Shown in pieces: positions 18,901 to 27,799 of a DNA stretch of 64,000 nucleotides (positions are counted from its first letter, which is position 1; every line of letters begins with the position of its first letter). A program made the position numbers and the translations under genes. The DNA is from Clostridia bacterium. GTDB taxonomy: Bacteria; Bacillota; Clostridia; TANB77; CAG-508. Below the pieces are notes generated by a model, which searched no databases, was not told the DNA's origin, and saw nothing but the letters and a program-made list of their open reading frames with translations. The stretch is from positions 65,783 to 129,782 of the forward strand of contig JAGBJN010000004.1 of the NCBI GenBank assembly GCA_017934475.1, read 5' to 3'.

Positions 18901-20948
18901 CCTTTAGAGATTGCACCTAAAGTATACTCTGTTTGCGTTCCATCTAATGCTATCTCCAATGTTTTGGTTCCATTTTCATTAGTTATCCAATTTCCACCAT
19001 TTGATGATAATTTTGTTCCTTCTGTTTCAAAATATAATCTAATTTCTTTAACATTTATTTTTTCCATATAAGAAGGGAAAGTTACTCTTATTGTAGGATC
19101 TTTATATAATCTACAATCTAAACTATCTGTTCTTAATACTGCTGTTAATTTTACATTTTTATTTTCTACTACTGTTGATAATGTTGGATTATCAATTACA
19201 AATTCTGCTTTTGTTTCAGGTTCAGTAAATTGAACTGTGCCTGTTTTTGCAACTTCCTCAGCATTTGTTATGTTTTTATATGAAGTATTTGCAGATAAAT
19301 TCATTTGTAAATCTGTAAATTCTTTCATTTGGCTTATACTATAACCAACATCTCCCTTTATTGCTTTTCTTACATTGAATACTAGTTTTCCTTCTTTAAC
19401 TGGTTTTGTTGTTTCTATTTTTATATCATTTGTATTATATGTAGATAAATCTACTACATAATTATTAGCTTGATTTACTTTCATATCTGAATTAACTGTT
19501 GCTAATAAAGTTGTTCCATTGTAAATATTTACTTTTCCATCTAAACCAAGTATTTTTTCAAAATTTCCTTTTGCTATTGATAATTCTTTAAAATATGTAT
19601 AATTTATTCCTTCATATGTTGTACTTCCACTTATTTCAGAATTTGAAAAACTATCTGGTTTTTGATTAATTGCAATTTTTTCTACCATATTAGCATAAGT
19701 AATATTTGCTATAATTGTTTCTTCATATTCTGTTTCTTGTTTTTCATTTCTATTGTAGTTAGCATATATTTGTCCTTTGCTTACTTTGGCTGTATTTGCT
19801 TTTATTTCATAATCTACTATACTTTTTGTTTTTTCTTTACTTATTGTTAATGTTTTTTCTAATACTTTACTTGTTTCTATTTTATTTGCTGTAATTAAAC
19901 TTGCTGTTCCTGTACATTTTGCTGTATAATTTGATGCTTCTAAATTAATATTATCTGCACTATATACCGCTGTAACTATATATTCATCTTGTGCATCTTT
20001 CTTCCATGATATTTTTCCATTAGAATCTTTTACATTTGAAGCTTCTATTTTTAATAGATTACTTTCTTTATTGTATGAGTAATTATCTGAAGAGAAGTTT
20101 ACTCCATCTTCACCAGTTATTTGTTTCATTGTTTTTGCTGATACAACAACTTCTTCTACTTTATTATTATCTATAATAGGAAGGTTTATTTCTAATTTTT
20201 CACCTGCTAAAGGTAGTGTATTATTTGTTAATTTTGCTTTCGCTAAGATTTGTAATAAAACATATTTCTTATTGTTTGTAGATGTATATGGAATTACATT
20301 TTCGATATCTAAATCAAATTCTACATTCTTTTGTGTATCCCACACTAAACCAACTGTAGCAGTTCCTGTTACAGTTTTATCTTTACCATTTTTATCTACA
20401 TATACACTATTAAATACTGCAGAATTTGCCTTAGCCATACTATCTTCTGCAACATTTTCTCCAGTTAATGGTTCAATATTCATTTTTATTTCAACTACAG
20501 TATCTGATGGAATTTTGCTTAAAACTATTCCATTTTCTGTACAACTTGAAACATAATCATTTTTTTCAACACTAACTATTTTGAAGTTTGGATTATCAAA
20601 TGTAATTTGAGAAGATTTCAAATATCCCTCCCCTACAATTACTTTTGCATATAATGCCGTTTGCTCACCTATTTGTTTTGTTGCATTATATTGATTTGCT
20701 CCTGATTTTTCAAAATATACATCAAAGTCAGCATTTTGGTTTCCTGTTCTTGATACATTTGTATTACTTGCTTGCTCCTCTGATATTGTGTTTGCAACTT
20801 CATTGACATCTGAAACTATATTGTTTACTGCCATTTCATTTAAGCTATTAGTTGCTGTTGCAAATGCTTCTTGTACAATGCTAATGTATGTAAACGTTAG
20901 CATAAACACAAGTAGACTTGCAATTATTTTTACTCCTTTTGTTTTCAT
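15912..20948 (-). CDS. Giant secreted repeat protein with DUF11 and SdrD-B domains
   Basis: 1678 residues. Signal peptide 1-31 (ends EAFA), then a long series of beta-sandwich-like segments without cysteine-rich motifs (about 40-1200). Conserved-repeat (DUF11-like) segments lie at about 1215-1330 and 1460-1630. One clear SdrD-B domain (about 1343-1455) starts IMGVVWLDKNSNGIKDADEE, with the calcium-loop-like DxNxNGxxD. The tail has VKTGEAIM, a hydrophobic helix and IIKKKVLR. It is first in a two-gene unit with the 2064-residue protein, 18 bases apart. It differs from the other two giants in its N-terminal part and in lacking the cysteine motifs. A role as a surface stalk or adhesin is inferred from the architecture. 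Confidence 0.85.
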   Translation of the reverse strand: MKTKGVKIIASLLVFMLTFTYISIVQEAFATATNSLNEMAVNNIVSDVNEVANTISEEQASNTNVSRTGNQNADFDVYFEKSGANQYNATKQIGEQTALYAKVIVGEGYLKSSQITFDNPNFKIVSVEKNDYVSSCTENGIVLSKIPSDTVVEIKMNIEPLTGENVAEDSMAKANSAVFNSVYVDKNGKDKTVTGTATVGLVWDTQKNVEFDLDIENVIPYTSTNNKKYVLLQILAKAKLTNNTLPLAGEKLEINLPIIDNNKVEEVVVSAKTMKQITGEDGVNFSSDNYSYNKESNLLKIEASNVKDSNGKISWKKDAQDEYIVTAVYSADNINLEASNYTAKCTGTASLITANKIETSKVLEKTLTISKEKTKSIVDYEIKANTAKVSKGQIYANYNRNEKQETEYEETIIANITYANMVEKIAINQKPDSFSNSEISGSTTYEGINYTYFKELSIAKGNFEKILGLDGKVNIYNGTTLLATVNSDMKVNQANNYVVDLSTYNTNDIKIETTKPVKEGKLVFNVRKAIKGDVGYSISQMKEFTDLQMNLSANTSYKNITNAEEVAKTGTVQFTEPETKAEFVIDNPTLSTVVENKNVKLTAVLRTDSLDCRLYKDPTIRVTFPSYMEKINVKEIRLYFETEGTKLSSNGGNWITNENGTKTLEIALDGTQTEYTLGAISKGINLTITADITLNKLTASKQDKIIMTYTNNYIENEEKTLGAPVDVVAPTGVVTISSVSDYAEGAEEVTVISEESSAARIATMADPRTATFNMTVLNNYNNTIDNLVVLGRTLFAGNKEVETGSDLNSNINIPLVGEITTSGIDSNKVKVYYSENGTATKDLTLESNGWTLQPTDFKKVKSYLIVVENYTMQTAEALGFSYRVAVPANLEYNQFAVANYIAYFNNNLATGTIQDKEVSTIFGLSTGTGPVLDVNVTSDTAEDKELVKGDEVNLTLTIKNVGTETANNVVAKIVDINCFMLVNDSSTIEIGNIPAGGTITKQIGLVTTNTLEDREVAETKFQITSDNISKTLEDIVVKHTILKTYFTTSTTIISKADVIQEEDEFQYYVGFVANGSYNEETEELDKSEKDVKLELDIPKDIEYKNVEVKTTKLGVESDITNTVTSSYNPITRRLTVNFPEVDTQLEKQVYITVKVNKLETNVYDKVINVEATLSGRDARAQRVSFSNVRIGKPGFKITQTSSIPASADILPGEDFIYSFEIENLSRLALDDVQITDILPKELVFSRMEVTAEGGTKTNKFTKDESGNPITTIDFDSREKVKVDVLVSAKALDEEKEITNYLKLKYSNMEEVESNRITHTIKAIERNPNNPSDDEGDKPFSDLTKRIMGVVWLDKNSNGIKDADEEKVKNVDVLLFNNTTGKVVTNELGEMLVSTTNSDGLYSFINVPQGKYTVIFLYDTANYSATTYQKDGVATDSNSDAIDKEIVIDGENRLAGITEEIVVQNTNVYNIDLGLVENPKFDLRLDKTVSKITVQDSEKTETTDYNRTKLAKKDLVGSKVNDTTIVVEYKIAVTNEGGVAGYVKKIADYIPKEMKFTTDLNPDWYISQDREILNSSLADTLLKPGETKEVTLVLTKKMSSESLGLMSNTAEIYESYNDLGLKDIDSKVANKATEEDDISSADILITVKTGEAIMFVALSLGIIAVIGISAIIIKKKVLR

Positions 20949-20983
20949 AGAAATTTCCTCCTAAACCTTTCTTTGTTTTCTTT

Positions 20984-21018
20984 AAACAGCTAAATATCTT
21001 TTCGACATATTTGCCGTT
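20984..21018 (-). promoter_or_regulatory. Hairpin in the 5' leader of the 1678-aa gene
   Basis: On the minus strand AAACGGC-AAATAT pairs with ATATTT-A-GCTGTTT around loop GTCGAAAAG, giving about 13 base pairs with one bulge and one G-T pair. It lies about 35 bases upstream of the start codon and has no U-tract, so it is not a terminator. It could stabilise the mRNA or act in regulation. The rest of the 20949-21224 interval holds no recognised gene. Confidence 0.4.
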
Positions 21019-21224
21019 TGTTATATATATAAATACATTTTTACATATAAAGCTTTCTTTTTCAACATACATAAGGCTTAGAAGACTTTTTATATTTTTA
21101 TTACCTTTACGGAAGGTACTTTAACGGATTTTATATTAAATTTTCATTACAATTTTACATTTTGTATAAATTGAGTAACATTTTTACTTTTTTTGAATAA
21201 AATTACATATGAGGTGATGGGATT

Positions 21225-21578
21225 ATGAATTTTAATAAAAGTTCTGAAAGTGCTGATTTTAGTAATGATTCTAGTTTTCCAAATTTTAATGATTTTGTTT
21301 CTTCTTTTGAAAATTTTAATGATAAAAATTCTCAAAGTACTGAAAGCGTAGGAAATTCAGATAACCCTTTTTTAAATATCGATATGGGAACGATTCTTAA
21401 GATAAAACAAATTATGGACTCAATGAATAAAAATGAAAATAATCCTAGATCAAACCTTCTTCTATCTCTCAAACCTTACTTAAGACCTGAGAGAAGACCA
21501 AAAGTTGATCAATACATTAAAATATTTAATATGAGTTCTATGATGGATAATTTTAAATCAATGGGCGGTGATAATTAA
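21225..21578 (+). CDS. Uncharacterised 117-aa protein
   Basis: 117 residues with no signal peptide or membrane segment. The first 50 residues are rich in Asn, Ser and Phe and look disordered. The second half is basic and ordered, with the motif LLLSLKPYLRPERRPKVDQYIKI (about 85-107 region), which I have seen in short hypothetical proteins of Clostridia; I do not know a function. GAGGTGAT lies 9 bases before the ATG. It is divergent from the giant surface-protein unit and convergent with the minC operon. Confidence 0.7.
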   Translation: MNFNKSSESADFSNDSSFPNFNDFVSSFENFNDKNSQSTESVGNSDNPFLNIDMGTILKIKQIMDSMNKNENNPRSNLLLSLKPYLRPERRPKVDQYIKIFNMSSMMDNFKSMGGDN

Positions 21579-21581
21579 TTT

Positions 21582-21704
21582 ATGATACCTTTTTTCTATC
21601 CTAATAACAGAAATAATTTTAGAGCAACTCCTTATTGCCCTAGAGATACATACGATACATTTTATAATCGGTGGACAATTTCATCAACCAATGCAGATGT
21701 ATAA
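21582..21704 (+). CDS. Possible 40-aa peptide
   Basis: An ATG four bases after the preceding stop opens a 40-codon frame rich in Asn, Tyr, Arg and Phe (starts MIPFFYPNNRNNFRATPY, ends TNADV). GGCGGTGAT at the end of the upstream gene could serve as ribosome-binding site, so translational coupling is plausible. No homologue was recognised. It may be chance. Confidence 0.35.
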   Translation: MIPFFYPNNRNNFRATPYCPRDTYDTFYNRWTISSTNADV

Positions 21705-21726
21705 ACAAGAAACTGAAAAAAATAAA

Positions 21727-21750
21727 GAGACGACCACTAATGGTCGTCTC
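21727..21750 (-). terminator. Terminator of the mre-minC operon
   Basis: Perfect 10-base-pair stem GAGACGACCA/TGGTCGTCTC with a 4-base loop. On the minus strand it runs into TTTATTTTTTTC, a good U-tract; on the plus strand there is none. It lies about 110 bases past the minC stop. Confidence 0.75.
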
Positions 21751-21857
21751 TACAATGATGACTTAATTATTATCGCTCTTCTTTTTTTCTTATATACAGA
21801 AAAAGTAAATGATACATATCTATTCATTGCTCTTATTATGCTTCTTATGAGCTAATA

Positions 21858-22472
21858 TTAATCAACTATAATTTCATTTAGATCCTCATTTATGTATGCA
21901 TAATTTTTTATTGAATCAAAATCATCACTATGCATCTCTTTTATTATGTTTGAAATTCTAATTTGAGGACAGTCAATCATATTGCTTGCTATAATTGCCT
22001 TTGTATTACCTTTAGCTCCTGCATGTGCTAATCCTCTTAATGAACCTAACACTACAATGTTATCACTTGCAATAACTTCTGCTCCACCATTAACATCTCC
22101 TAGAACAACTATACTTCCCTCAAATTCAACCCTTTGTCCGCTTCTTAAAGACCCTCTATGAAATTTTGTCTCAGAACTTTCAATTTCTCTACTAAAAGAC
22201 TTTTTTATTCCATATAATCCAAGCATTTTAGGGCTTTCAAATTCTACATCAACATCGATTTCTTTTCTTATTATATGTTGAACTCTTTCTATTTCTTTAT
22301 TTTTTAGTACTTTACCTACTACTCTTATTGGAATTTTTTCATTCTTATATAGTTTCTTTAAATCGCTCATTTTTTTATGCAAACATTCCTCAATCTCTTC
22401 TTCTGTCGATTCATCTAATATTTTTACCCATATTTCATTTTTCTTTAGTTGGATTATTACACAATTCTTCAT
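21858..22472 (-). CDS. minC: Septum site-determining protein MinC
   Basis: 204 residues. MinC blocks FtsZ assembly away from midcell and normally needs MinD to reach the membrane. The N-terminal domain (1-95) is short and divergent. The C-terminal right-handed beta-helix (about 100-190) is clear: LRSGQRVEFEGSIVVLGDVN, then GGAEVIASDNIVVLG, AHAGAKGN and I-ASNM-x-CPQIRIS. It is last in the mre operon, 36 bases after the PBP2 gene. In many Clostridia minD and minE follow directly; here a terminator follows and neither gene is in the window. Confidence 0.93.
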   Translation of the reverse strand: MKNCVIIQLKKNEIWVKILDESTEEEIEECLHKKMSDLKKLYKNEKIPIRVVGKVLKNKEIERVQHIIRKEIDVDVEFESPKMLGLYGIKKSFSREIESSETKFHRGSLRSGQRVEFEGSIVVLGDVNGGAEVIASDNIVVLGSLRGLAHAGAKGNTKAIIASNMIDCPQIRISNIIKEMHSDDFDSIKNYAYINEDLNEIIVD

Positions 22473-22508
22473 TTTTACATTATCCTTTCTCTTGGAATAT
22501 TTACTTGC

Positions 22509-24623
22509 TTATCTTTGCATTTCAATTGTTGGAATAGCTGCCATATCTTCTGTTACTACATCTGCATTCATACCAAAATATTCTGCTATTATATCTCTTG
22601 CTGGAATTGCGGCTTTTCCACCTGCTTGACCATTTTCTATCATTACAACAATAGCAATTTCAGGGTCATCATATGGTGCAAATCCAACAAACCAAGCATT
22701 TGTTATTTTTTTACCATTTTCATCAAATCTTTCAGTTTGAGCTGAACCAGTCTTTCCTCCTACTTCAATACTAAAGTTCCTAAATGTTGAATATGCTGTA
22801 CCCCCTGTTTCAGTTGTAACTCCTCTCATTCCTGCTCGAACTGCTTCAATATTATCTGGATCAAATGAAACTTTTTCTTCATTATCGTTTGTAATATTTA
22901 ATCTTTTATTAACATATTCTTCTACTTCTTTTTTAGGTATTTCACTTCCTTCAGAATTAATTACTGATTTAATAATTGTAACATCCACATCATTTCCTCC
23001 ATTAGCTATAATACTTGTATATTTAGCCATTTGAAGAGTTGTAAAAGTATTATTTTCTTGTCCTATTGCTGCTGCTAAAGTATTTCCTCCATACCATTCT
23101 GTTCCAAGTGCCTTTGAAGTCTCTGGTCCTGCTACATATCCTGATTCCTCACCTAGTAATTCTATTCCTGTCTTTTTTCCAAGTCCTAAAGCTCTTGTAT
23201 ATTTTCCTAAATCTTCTATTCCTACTCTATTTCCTACTTCATAAAAGAAATAATTACAAGATTTAACTATAGCATTTGTTACATTTAAATATCCATGTCC
23301 ACTTCTATTCCAACAATATGGTTGATAATCTCTGTAACGTGTATATCTTCCTGTATCATTTATTTTTTCATTTATTCCTATTGCCCCTGTCTCAAGCCCC
23401 GCAATCGCTGTTGCCATTTTATATGTTGATCCTGGTGATGATGGTGATGAAATAGCTCTATTGACAAAAGGATGCATTCTAGCGTACTCAGATTCCTCAG
23501 TATTTGTATAATAGTTCCACCTCTCTGCACTTATTCCACCTGTAAAATCTCCTGGATTAAAATCCGGATAACTTGCCATTGCAAGTACTTCCCCAGTTGC
23601 TGCTTTCATAACTACTGCTGATGCTCCAGATACACTAACTCCATTTTCATTTTCTATTTCCTCTATACTACTTCTTAATGTATCCTCAGTAACTCTTTGT
23701 AAATTTGCATCTATTGTAAGAACAACATCACATCCTGCTACAGCTTCTTTTGCTGTATCTTCATCTGTTACAGCACCTTCAACAGACATATCTACCTGTT
23801 TTATTCCATTTTGTCCTTTTAGGTATTCTTCCATAATATATTCTATCCCTGTTTTACCTATTATATCATTTAAGCCATACCTGTCTTCTTTTCCTTTTAA
23901 TTCATTTTCATCAATTTTTCCAACATATCCTAAAATGTGAGAAGCCAATCCTCCAGAAGTGTATGTTCTTCGTGCTTTTGTATTTATACTTACTCCCGGT
24001 AATTCAGCACTTTGTTCACTAATTTGTGCCAAACTTACAGTTCCTATATTACTAGCAAGCTCTGCTGGTCTAATATTACTATATCCATTCTTTGAAATTG
24101 CATATCGTAATGTAATTATTTTTCTTGTTTGTGATAAGTCTTCATTTATAATTTTGTACTTGTCTTTAAATATATAGAAACATTCTTCTGCAGTTTTGTT
24201 TTCCTCTATGTTATATTTCTTCTTAAACTCTTTTTGTGCTTCTTCTCCAATTGTAAATTCAAATGGATCTACCTTTATTGGAAAAGTGTCTATATATGAA
24301 TCCCCATTTTTTTCTAGTATTTCTGTTATTTTCAGTAATGTATTGTTTAGTATTTCATTATCTACTTTTGTTTTATATAACTCTAAACTATATCCTAAAG
24401 AAGTTGTTGCAAGTTTATTTCCTGACTGATCTAATATATTTCCTCTTGCAGCTTCTAATGTTGTTTCTCTAGTAAGTCTAGTATTTGATTTTTCTCTATA
24501 CTCTGCTCCTTTTACAATTTGAAGATTAAATAATTGTACTAACAAAATTATTCCTACACCATATATAAGAGTAGACACTATATTGTATCTAAGCTTTATT
24601 TTTTTATCTCGTTGTTCATTCAA
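22509..24623 (-). CDS. mrdA: Penicillin-binding protein 2 (elongation transpeptidase)
   Basis: 704 residues, a class B PBP that cross-links peptidoglycan during lateral growth together with MreBCD and RodA. One N-terminal membrane helix (about 15-35), a dimerisation domain with RGNILDQSG (60-68), and a transpeptidase domain with S399-T-Y-K402, S455-C-N457 and K624-T-G626. The position directly after mreD, with a 30-base gap, is the classical arrangement in Firmicutes. A RodA homologue is not in the window. Start fixed by GAGAGGAGG. Confidence 0.95.
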   Translation of the reverse strand: MNEQRDKKIKLRYNIVSTLIYGVGIILLVQLFNLQIVKGAEYREKSNTRLTRETTLEAARGNILDQSGNKLATTSLGYSLELYKTKVDNEILNNTLLKITEILEKNGDSYIDTFPIKVDPFEFTIGEEAQKEFKKKYNIEENKTAEECFYIFKDKYKIINEDLSQTRKIITLRYAISKNGYSNIRPAELASNIGTVSLAQISEQSAELPGVSINTKARRTYTSGGLASHILGYVGKIDENELKGKEDRYGLNDIIGKTGIEYIMEEYLKGQNGIKQVDMSVEGAVTDEDTAKEAVAGCDVVLTIDANLQRVTEDTLRSSIEEIENENGVSVSGASAVVMKAATGEVLAMASYPDFNPGDFTGGISAERWNYYTNTEESEYARMHPFVNRAISSPSSPGSTYKMATAIAGLETGAIGINEKINDTGRYTRYRDYQPYCWNRSGHGYLNVTNAIVKSCNYFFYEVGNRVGIEDLGKYTRALGLGKKTGIELLGEESGYVAGPETSKALGTEWYGGNTLAAAIGQENNTFTTLQMAKYTSIIANGGNDVDVTIIKSVINSEGSEIPKKEVEEYVNKRLNITNDNEEKVSFDPDNIEAVRAGMRGVTTETGGTAYSTFRNFSIEVGGKTGSAQTERFDENGKKITNAWFVGFAPYDDPEIAIVVMIENGQAGGKAAIPARDIIAEYFGMNADVVTEDMAAIPTIEMQR

Positions 24624-24653
24624 TATAATACCTCCTCTCCAACTACATTTTTT

Positions 24654-25187
24654 TTAAAAATATCTTGTTAATACTTCATTCTGTTTAAATATACTTTCTA
24701 ATTTATATCCTGCTTTTTGCATTATTGGATATAAAATAATAGTTAAAATCACGTTATAAAATATTTCAATTAAAAGCTTTATAATAAATGATATTGGCTC
24801 TATATATCCAGATAACCTAAATGCTTGATATCCATATATACCTGTTTCAAATATAGCAGTAACAGCCATAACCATTAGTATTATTGTTATCTTACTATCT
24901 TTTGAAAATCTTTTTTCCAATAATCCAACAACTATTGCAATTAATCCAAACATTATCGTATATGCTCCAATACTTTTTCCCATTATTACATCTAAATATA
25001 ATCCACTAATAACTGCAAAAGGAATTCCAACTTTAATTCCTACAAATAAATTTATAAATAATACTAATATTATAAATAAATTTGGCATTACACCTGCAAT
25101 TGTAAACCAGTTGAATATATTAGTTTGGAGAAAATAGATTATTACAAAAGTTAAGATTAATATAAATATCGATATTGCTTTTCTCAT
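24654..25187 (-). CDS. mreD: Rod shape-determining protein MreD
   Basis: 177 residues, almost entirely hydrophobic with five to six membrane helices. MreD is the integral membrane partner of MreC and MreB in the elongasome. A conserved patch GLYLDVIMGKSIGAYTIMFG fits MreD. It lies between mreC (24 bases upstream) and the PBP2 gene, which supports the call more than sequence alone because the family is weakly conserved. Confidence 0.9.
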   Translation of the reverse strand: MRKAISIFILILTFVIIYFLQTNIFNWFTIAGVMPNLFIILVLFINLFVGIKVGIPFAVISGLYLDVIMGKSIGAYTIMFGLIAIVVGLLEKRFSKDSKITIILMVMAVTAIFETGIYGYQAFRLSGYIEPISFIIKLLIEIFYNVILTIILYPIMQKAGYKLESIFKQNEVLTRYF

Positions 25188-25211
25188 TATTTATCCCTTC
25201 ATAAAATAATA

Positions 25212-26027
25212 TTATTGTGTTATTACTAGCACAGTATCTAATTTCTTGAAATCAACTGCAGTTTGTATTATTGCATATCTATCTGTTATATTCTTAGTTG
25301 ATATTACTTTTTTTACTGTTCCAATATATACACCTCTTGGATAAATCCCACCAAGCCCAGATGTTTCTATTTTGTCTCCTTCAAGAATTGTTGCATCTGT
25401 TGGTATATATGTTGCTTTTAAATTAGACTCATCATCTAGAGTCCCCCTCGCTATTAAATTATCATTTGAACTTGATATAGTACAACTAATTGTACTTGCC
25501 GTATCAACTATTGTTTGAACCTTTGCTGTTGTTTCTGTTACTGAAATCACATGTCCGACTAACCCTTCTTCAGCTATTACAGGCATATTTATTCTAATTC
25601 CATCTCTTGTTCCAAGATTTATAATTACAACATCGCTAAAGTTACTTATGTCTTTATTAATAACATAGCCTGGTATTGTTTCATAATTTGTATATTTATC
25701 TTTTAAATTTACATATTCTTTTAAAACTTCATTTTCTGACTTAATAACTTCTAGTTCTCTAAGATTTTTTTCAAGTTCACTATTTTTTTCTTTTAAATTT
25801 TTATTTTCTTCTTCAAGAGTTCCTACATTTGTAAAAAAAGAATCATTTCCAGATATCCAATTTTTTAAATATGTTAGACCATTTTGAATAGGCATAACAA
25901 TAATTCCAAATCCATTTTCCACATTTGACATATCTTCAATTTTAATATTAGATACAATCACAATAACTATTAAAACTACTATTGTTATTGCAATTCCAAT
26001 TCGACTTGTTTTTTTAGACCTATTCAA
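25212..26027 (-). CDS. mreC: Cell shape-determining protein MreC
   Basis: 271 residues: a short basic cytosolic N-terminus, one membrane helix (about 11-25), an extracellular coiled coil (about 72-105, repeated EEENKNLKEKNSELEKN-like heptads) and the beta-barrel MreC domain (about 115-270). It links the internal MreB filament to PBP2 and the wall. It starts 18 bases after mreB. Confidence 0.93.
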   Translation of the reverse strand: MNRSKKTSRIGIAITIVVLIVIVIVSNIKIEDMSNVENGFGIIVMPIQNGLTYLKNWISGNDSFFTNVGTLEEENKNLKEKNSELEKNLRELEVIKSENEVLKEYVNLKDKYTNYETIPGYVINKDISNFSDVVIINLGTRDGIRINMPVIAEEGLVGHVISVTETTAKVQTIVDTASTISCTISSSNDNLIARGTLDDESNLKATYIPTDATILEGDKIETSGLGGIYPRGVYIGTVKKVISTKNITDRYAIIQTAVDFKKLDTVLVITQ

Positions 26028-26045
26028 TTTGCTCTATACCTCCTT

Positions 26046-27077
26046 TTAATGTCTTTTTCTTGAATTAATCAAAACTGTTTTTAGTTTTTCTAAATCTTCT
26101 ATTGTTTTTTCTGTTCCGTTTACTACGCAATCTAGTGGATTTTCAGCAATATATACTGGCATTCCAGTTTTATAGCTAATTAATTTATCTAAATTTTGTA
26201 TAAGTGCTCCTCCTCCAGCAAGAACAATTCCTCTTTCCATTATATCAGATGCAAGCTCTGGAGGTGTTTTCTCAAGCGTTTGTTTTACACATTCTATAAT
26301 TCTTGATATTGATTCTTCCATAGCTTCTTGAACTTGTGATGATGTTATAACTAAATTAAGTGGTAAACCTGTTTCTAAATCTCTACCTCTTATTTCCATT
26401 GGTGTATCTGTCATAAGAGGTAATGCACAACCAATTTGAAGTTTAATTTGTTCTGCTGTTGTCTCTCCAATTGCTAAATTCATTCTTCTTTTCACATAAT
26501 TTCTAATATCTTCATCTAGTTCATCTCCAGCTATTCTTAAAGAATTGCTAACAACTATTCCCCCAAGTGAAATAACTGCAACTTCTGTTGTACCTCCACC
26601 TATATCAACTATTATATTTCCATTTGGCTCTGCTACATCAAGTCCTGCACCTATTGCTGCTGCCATTGGTTCCTCTATAAGATATACTTCTTTTGCCCCT
26701 GCAGATAATACTGATTCTTCTACAGCTCTTTCTTCTACTTCTGTAATGCCTGATGGTACACCTACTACCACTCTTGGTCTAACTACATTATGCCTATCAC
26801 ACACTTTTGCAATTAAATTTTTAAGCATTAACCTTGTAGCTGAAAAATCTGCAATTACTCCATCTTTAAGAGGTCTAACAGCTTTAATTGTGTCAGGTGT
26901 TCTTCCAAGCATCTCCTTTGCCTCTTCTCCAGTTGCAAGTACAGCATTTGTTTTTTTATCGATTGCAACAACTGAAGGTTCACGAAGAACAATACCTTTT
27001 CCCCTTAATGTTACTAGAGTATTTGCAGTTCCTAAATCAATACCTATATCTTTACTTTTTAATGAAAATAGTTTCAT
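26046..27077 (-). CDS. mreB: Actin-like rod-shape protein MreB
   Basis: 343 residues, a full-length bacterial actin homologue. The phosphate-1 loop DLGTANT (14-20), the phosphate-2 motif DIGGGTTEVAV (about 157-167) and the adenosine motif GGGALIQNLD (about 287-296) are intact. MreB filaments guide lateral wall synthesis on the inner membrane face. The start codon overlaps the radC stop by four bases (ATGA), so translation is probably coupled. Confidence 0.97.
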   Translation of the reverse strand: MKLFSLKSKDIGIDLGTANTLVTLRGKGIVLREPSVVAIDKKTNAVLATGEEAKEMLGRTPDTIKAVRPLKDGVIADFSATRLMLKNLIAKVCDRHNVVRPRVVVGVPSGITEVEERAVEESVLSAGAKEVYLIEEPMAAAIGAGLDVAEPNGNIIVDIGGGTTEVAVISLGGIVVSNSLRIAGDELDEDIRNYVKRRMNLAIGETTAEQIKLQIGCALPLMTDTPMEIRGRDLETGLPLNLVITSSQVQEAMEESISRIIECVKQTLEKTPPELASDIMERGIVLAGGGALIQNLDKLISYKTGMPVYIAENPLDCVVNGTEKTIEDLEKLKTVLINSRKRH

Positions 27078-27769
27078 TTTGCTTCTTCTTCCTTTCTTTT
27101 ATTTGAATAAATGCTATAAAATGTCCCATCTCCTATTATTATATGGTCTAACATTTGAAGACCAAGAATTTTGGCTGCCATATCCATTTTTTCAGTAATT
27201 TGTATATCTATATTACTCGGATTTGAATTACCACTAGGATGATTATGTACTAAAATAAATTTTTGCATCCCTGTTTTTATAATCTCCTCCATTATTTTTC
27301 TCATGTCTATCTCTGCTGAATCAATTCTCCCTATTGATATATCAACCATCTTTTGTAATACATTTTTTGTGTTTAGAATTAGAAGTTTTACTATTTCTTT
27401 TCTTTCAAATCTTAATTCATCCATTACAACACTTGCAACATCTTCCGGCTTTTTTATTACAACATTCAAGCTAAGTGGTTTTTGCATTCTTTTTGCAATT
27501 TCACATGCTGCCTTTATTTGTATAGCCTTTACTCTTCCAATTCCTTTTATTTTTTTTAGTTCCTCAAGAGAAATATTTTGTAGTTCTCTTAAACTACCTT
27601 TAGGGTTTATCGAAAGAATATTTTGAGCAAGTTCTATTGCAGTTTTATCTTTTGTACCTGTCTTAATAAGTATAGCCAATAATTCTGAATTTGATAATAC
27701 TTTTTCGCCATACATTTCTAATTTTTCATAAGGCTTCTCCGAAGAGGGTAATTTTTTTAATGATATCAT
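27074..27769 (-). CDS. radC: RadC-family JAB-domain protein
   Basis: 231 residues. An N-terminal helix-hairpin-helix region (about 69-94, LKKIKGIGRVKAIQIKAA) is followed by a JAB/MPN metal site with H175, H177 and D188 in HNHPSG...D. The family was once linked to DNA repair; its true role is unsettled. It lies next to mreB, as in many Firmicutes, here with overlapping stop and start. Confidence 0.95.
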   Translation of the reverse strand: MISLKKLPSSEKPYEKLEMYGEKVLSNSELLAILIKTGTKDKTAIELAQNILSINPKGSLRELQNISLEELKKIKGIGRVKAIQIKAACEIAKRMQKPLSLNVVIKKPEDVASVVMDELRFERKEIVKLLILNTKNVLQKMVDISIGRIDSAEIDMRKIMEEIIKTGMQKFILVHNHPSGNSNPSNIDIQITEKMDMAAKILGLQMLDHIIIGDGTFYSIYSNKRKEEEAK

Positions 27770-27799
27770 TTTATTCCTTTCCGATTAAGCCCTTATTAA

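Noticed and set aside
20984-21018. Cyclic di-GMP riboswitch
   Set aside because: The GGCAAA and GAAA elements are suggestive, but the conserved GACGCAAAGCC part and the second helix are missing.
20881-21072. 63-residue minus-strand frame upstream of the 1678-aa gene
   Set aside because: It overlaps the start and signal peptide of the real gene out of frame and spans its leader hairpin.
26545-27198. 217-residue plus-strand frame opposite mreB/radC
   Set aside because: It is the reverse-strand shadow of mreB, which has complete actin motifs.
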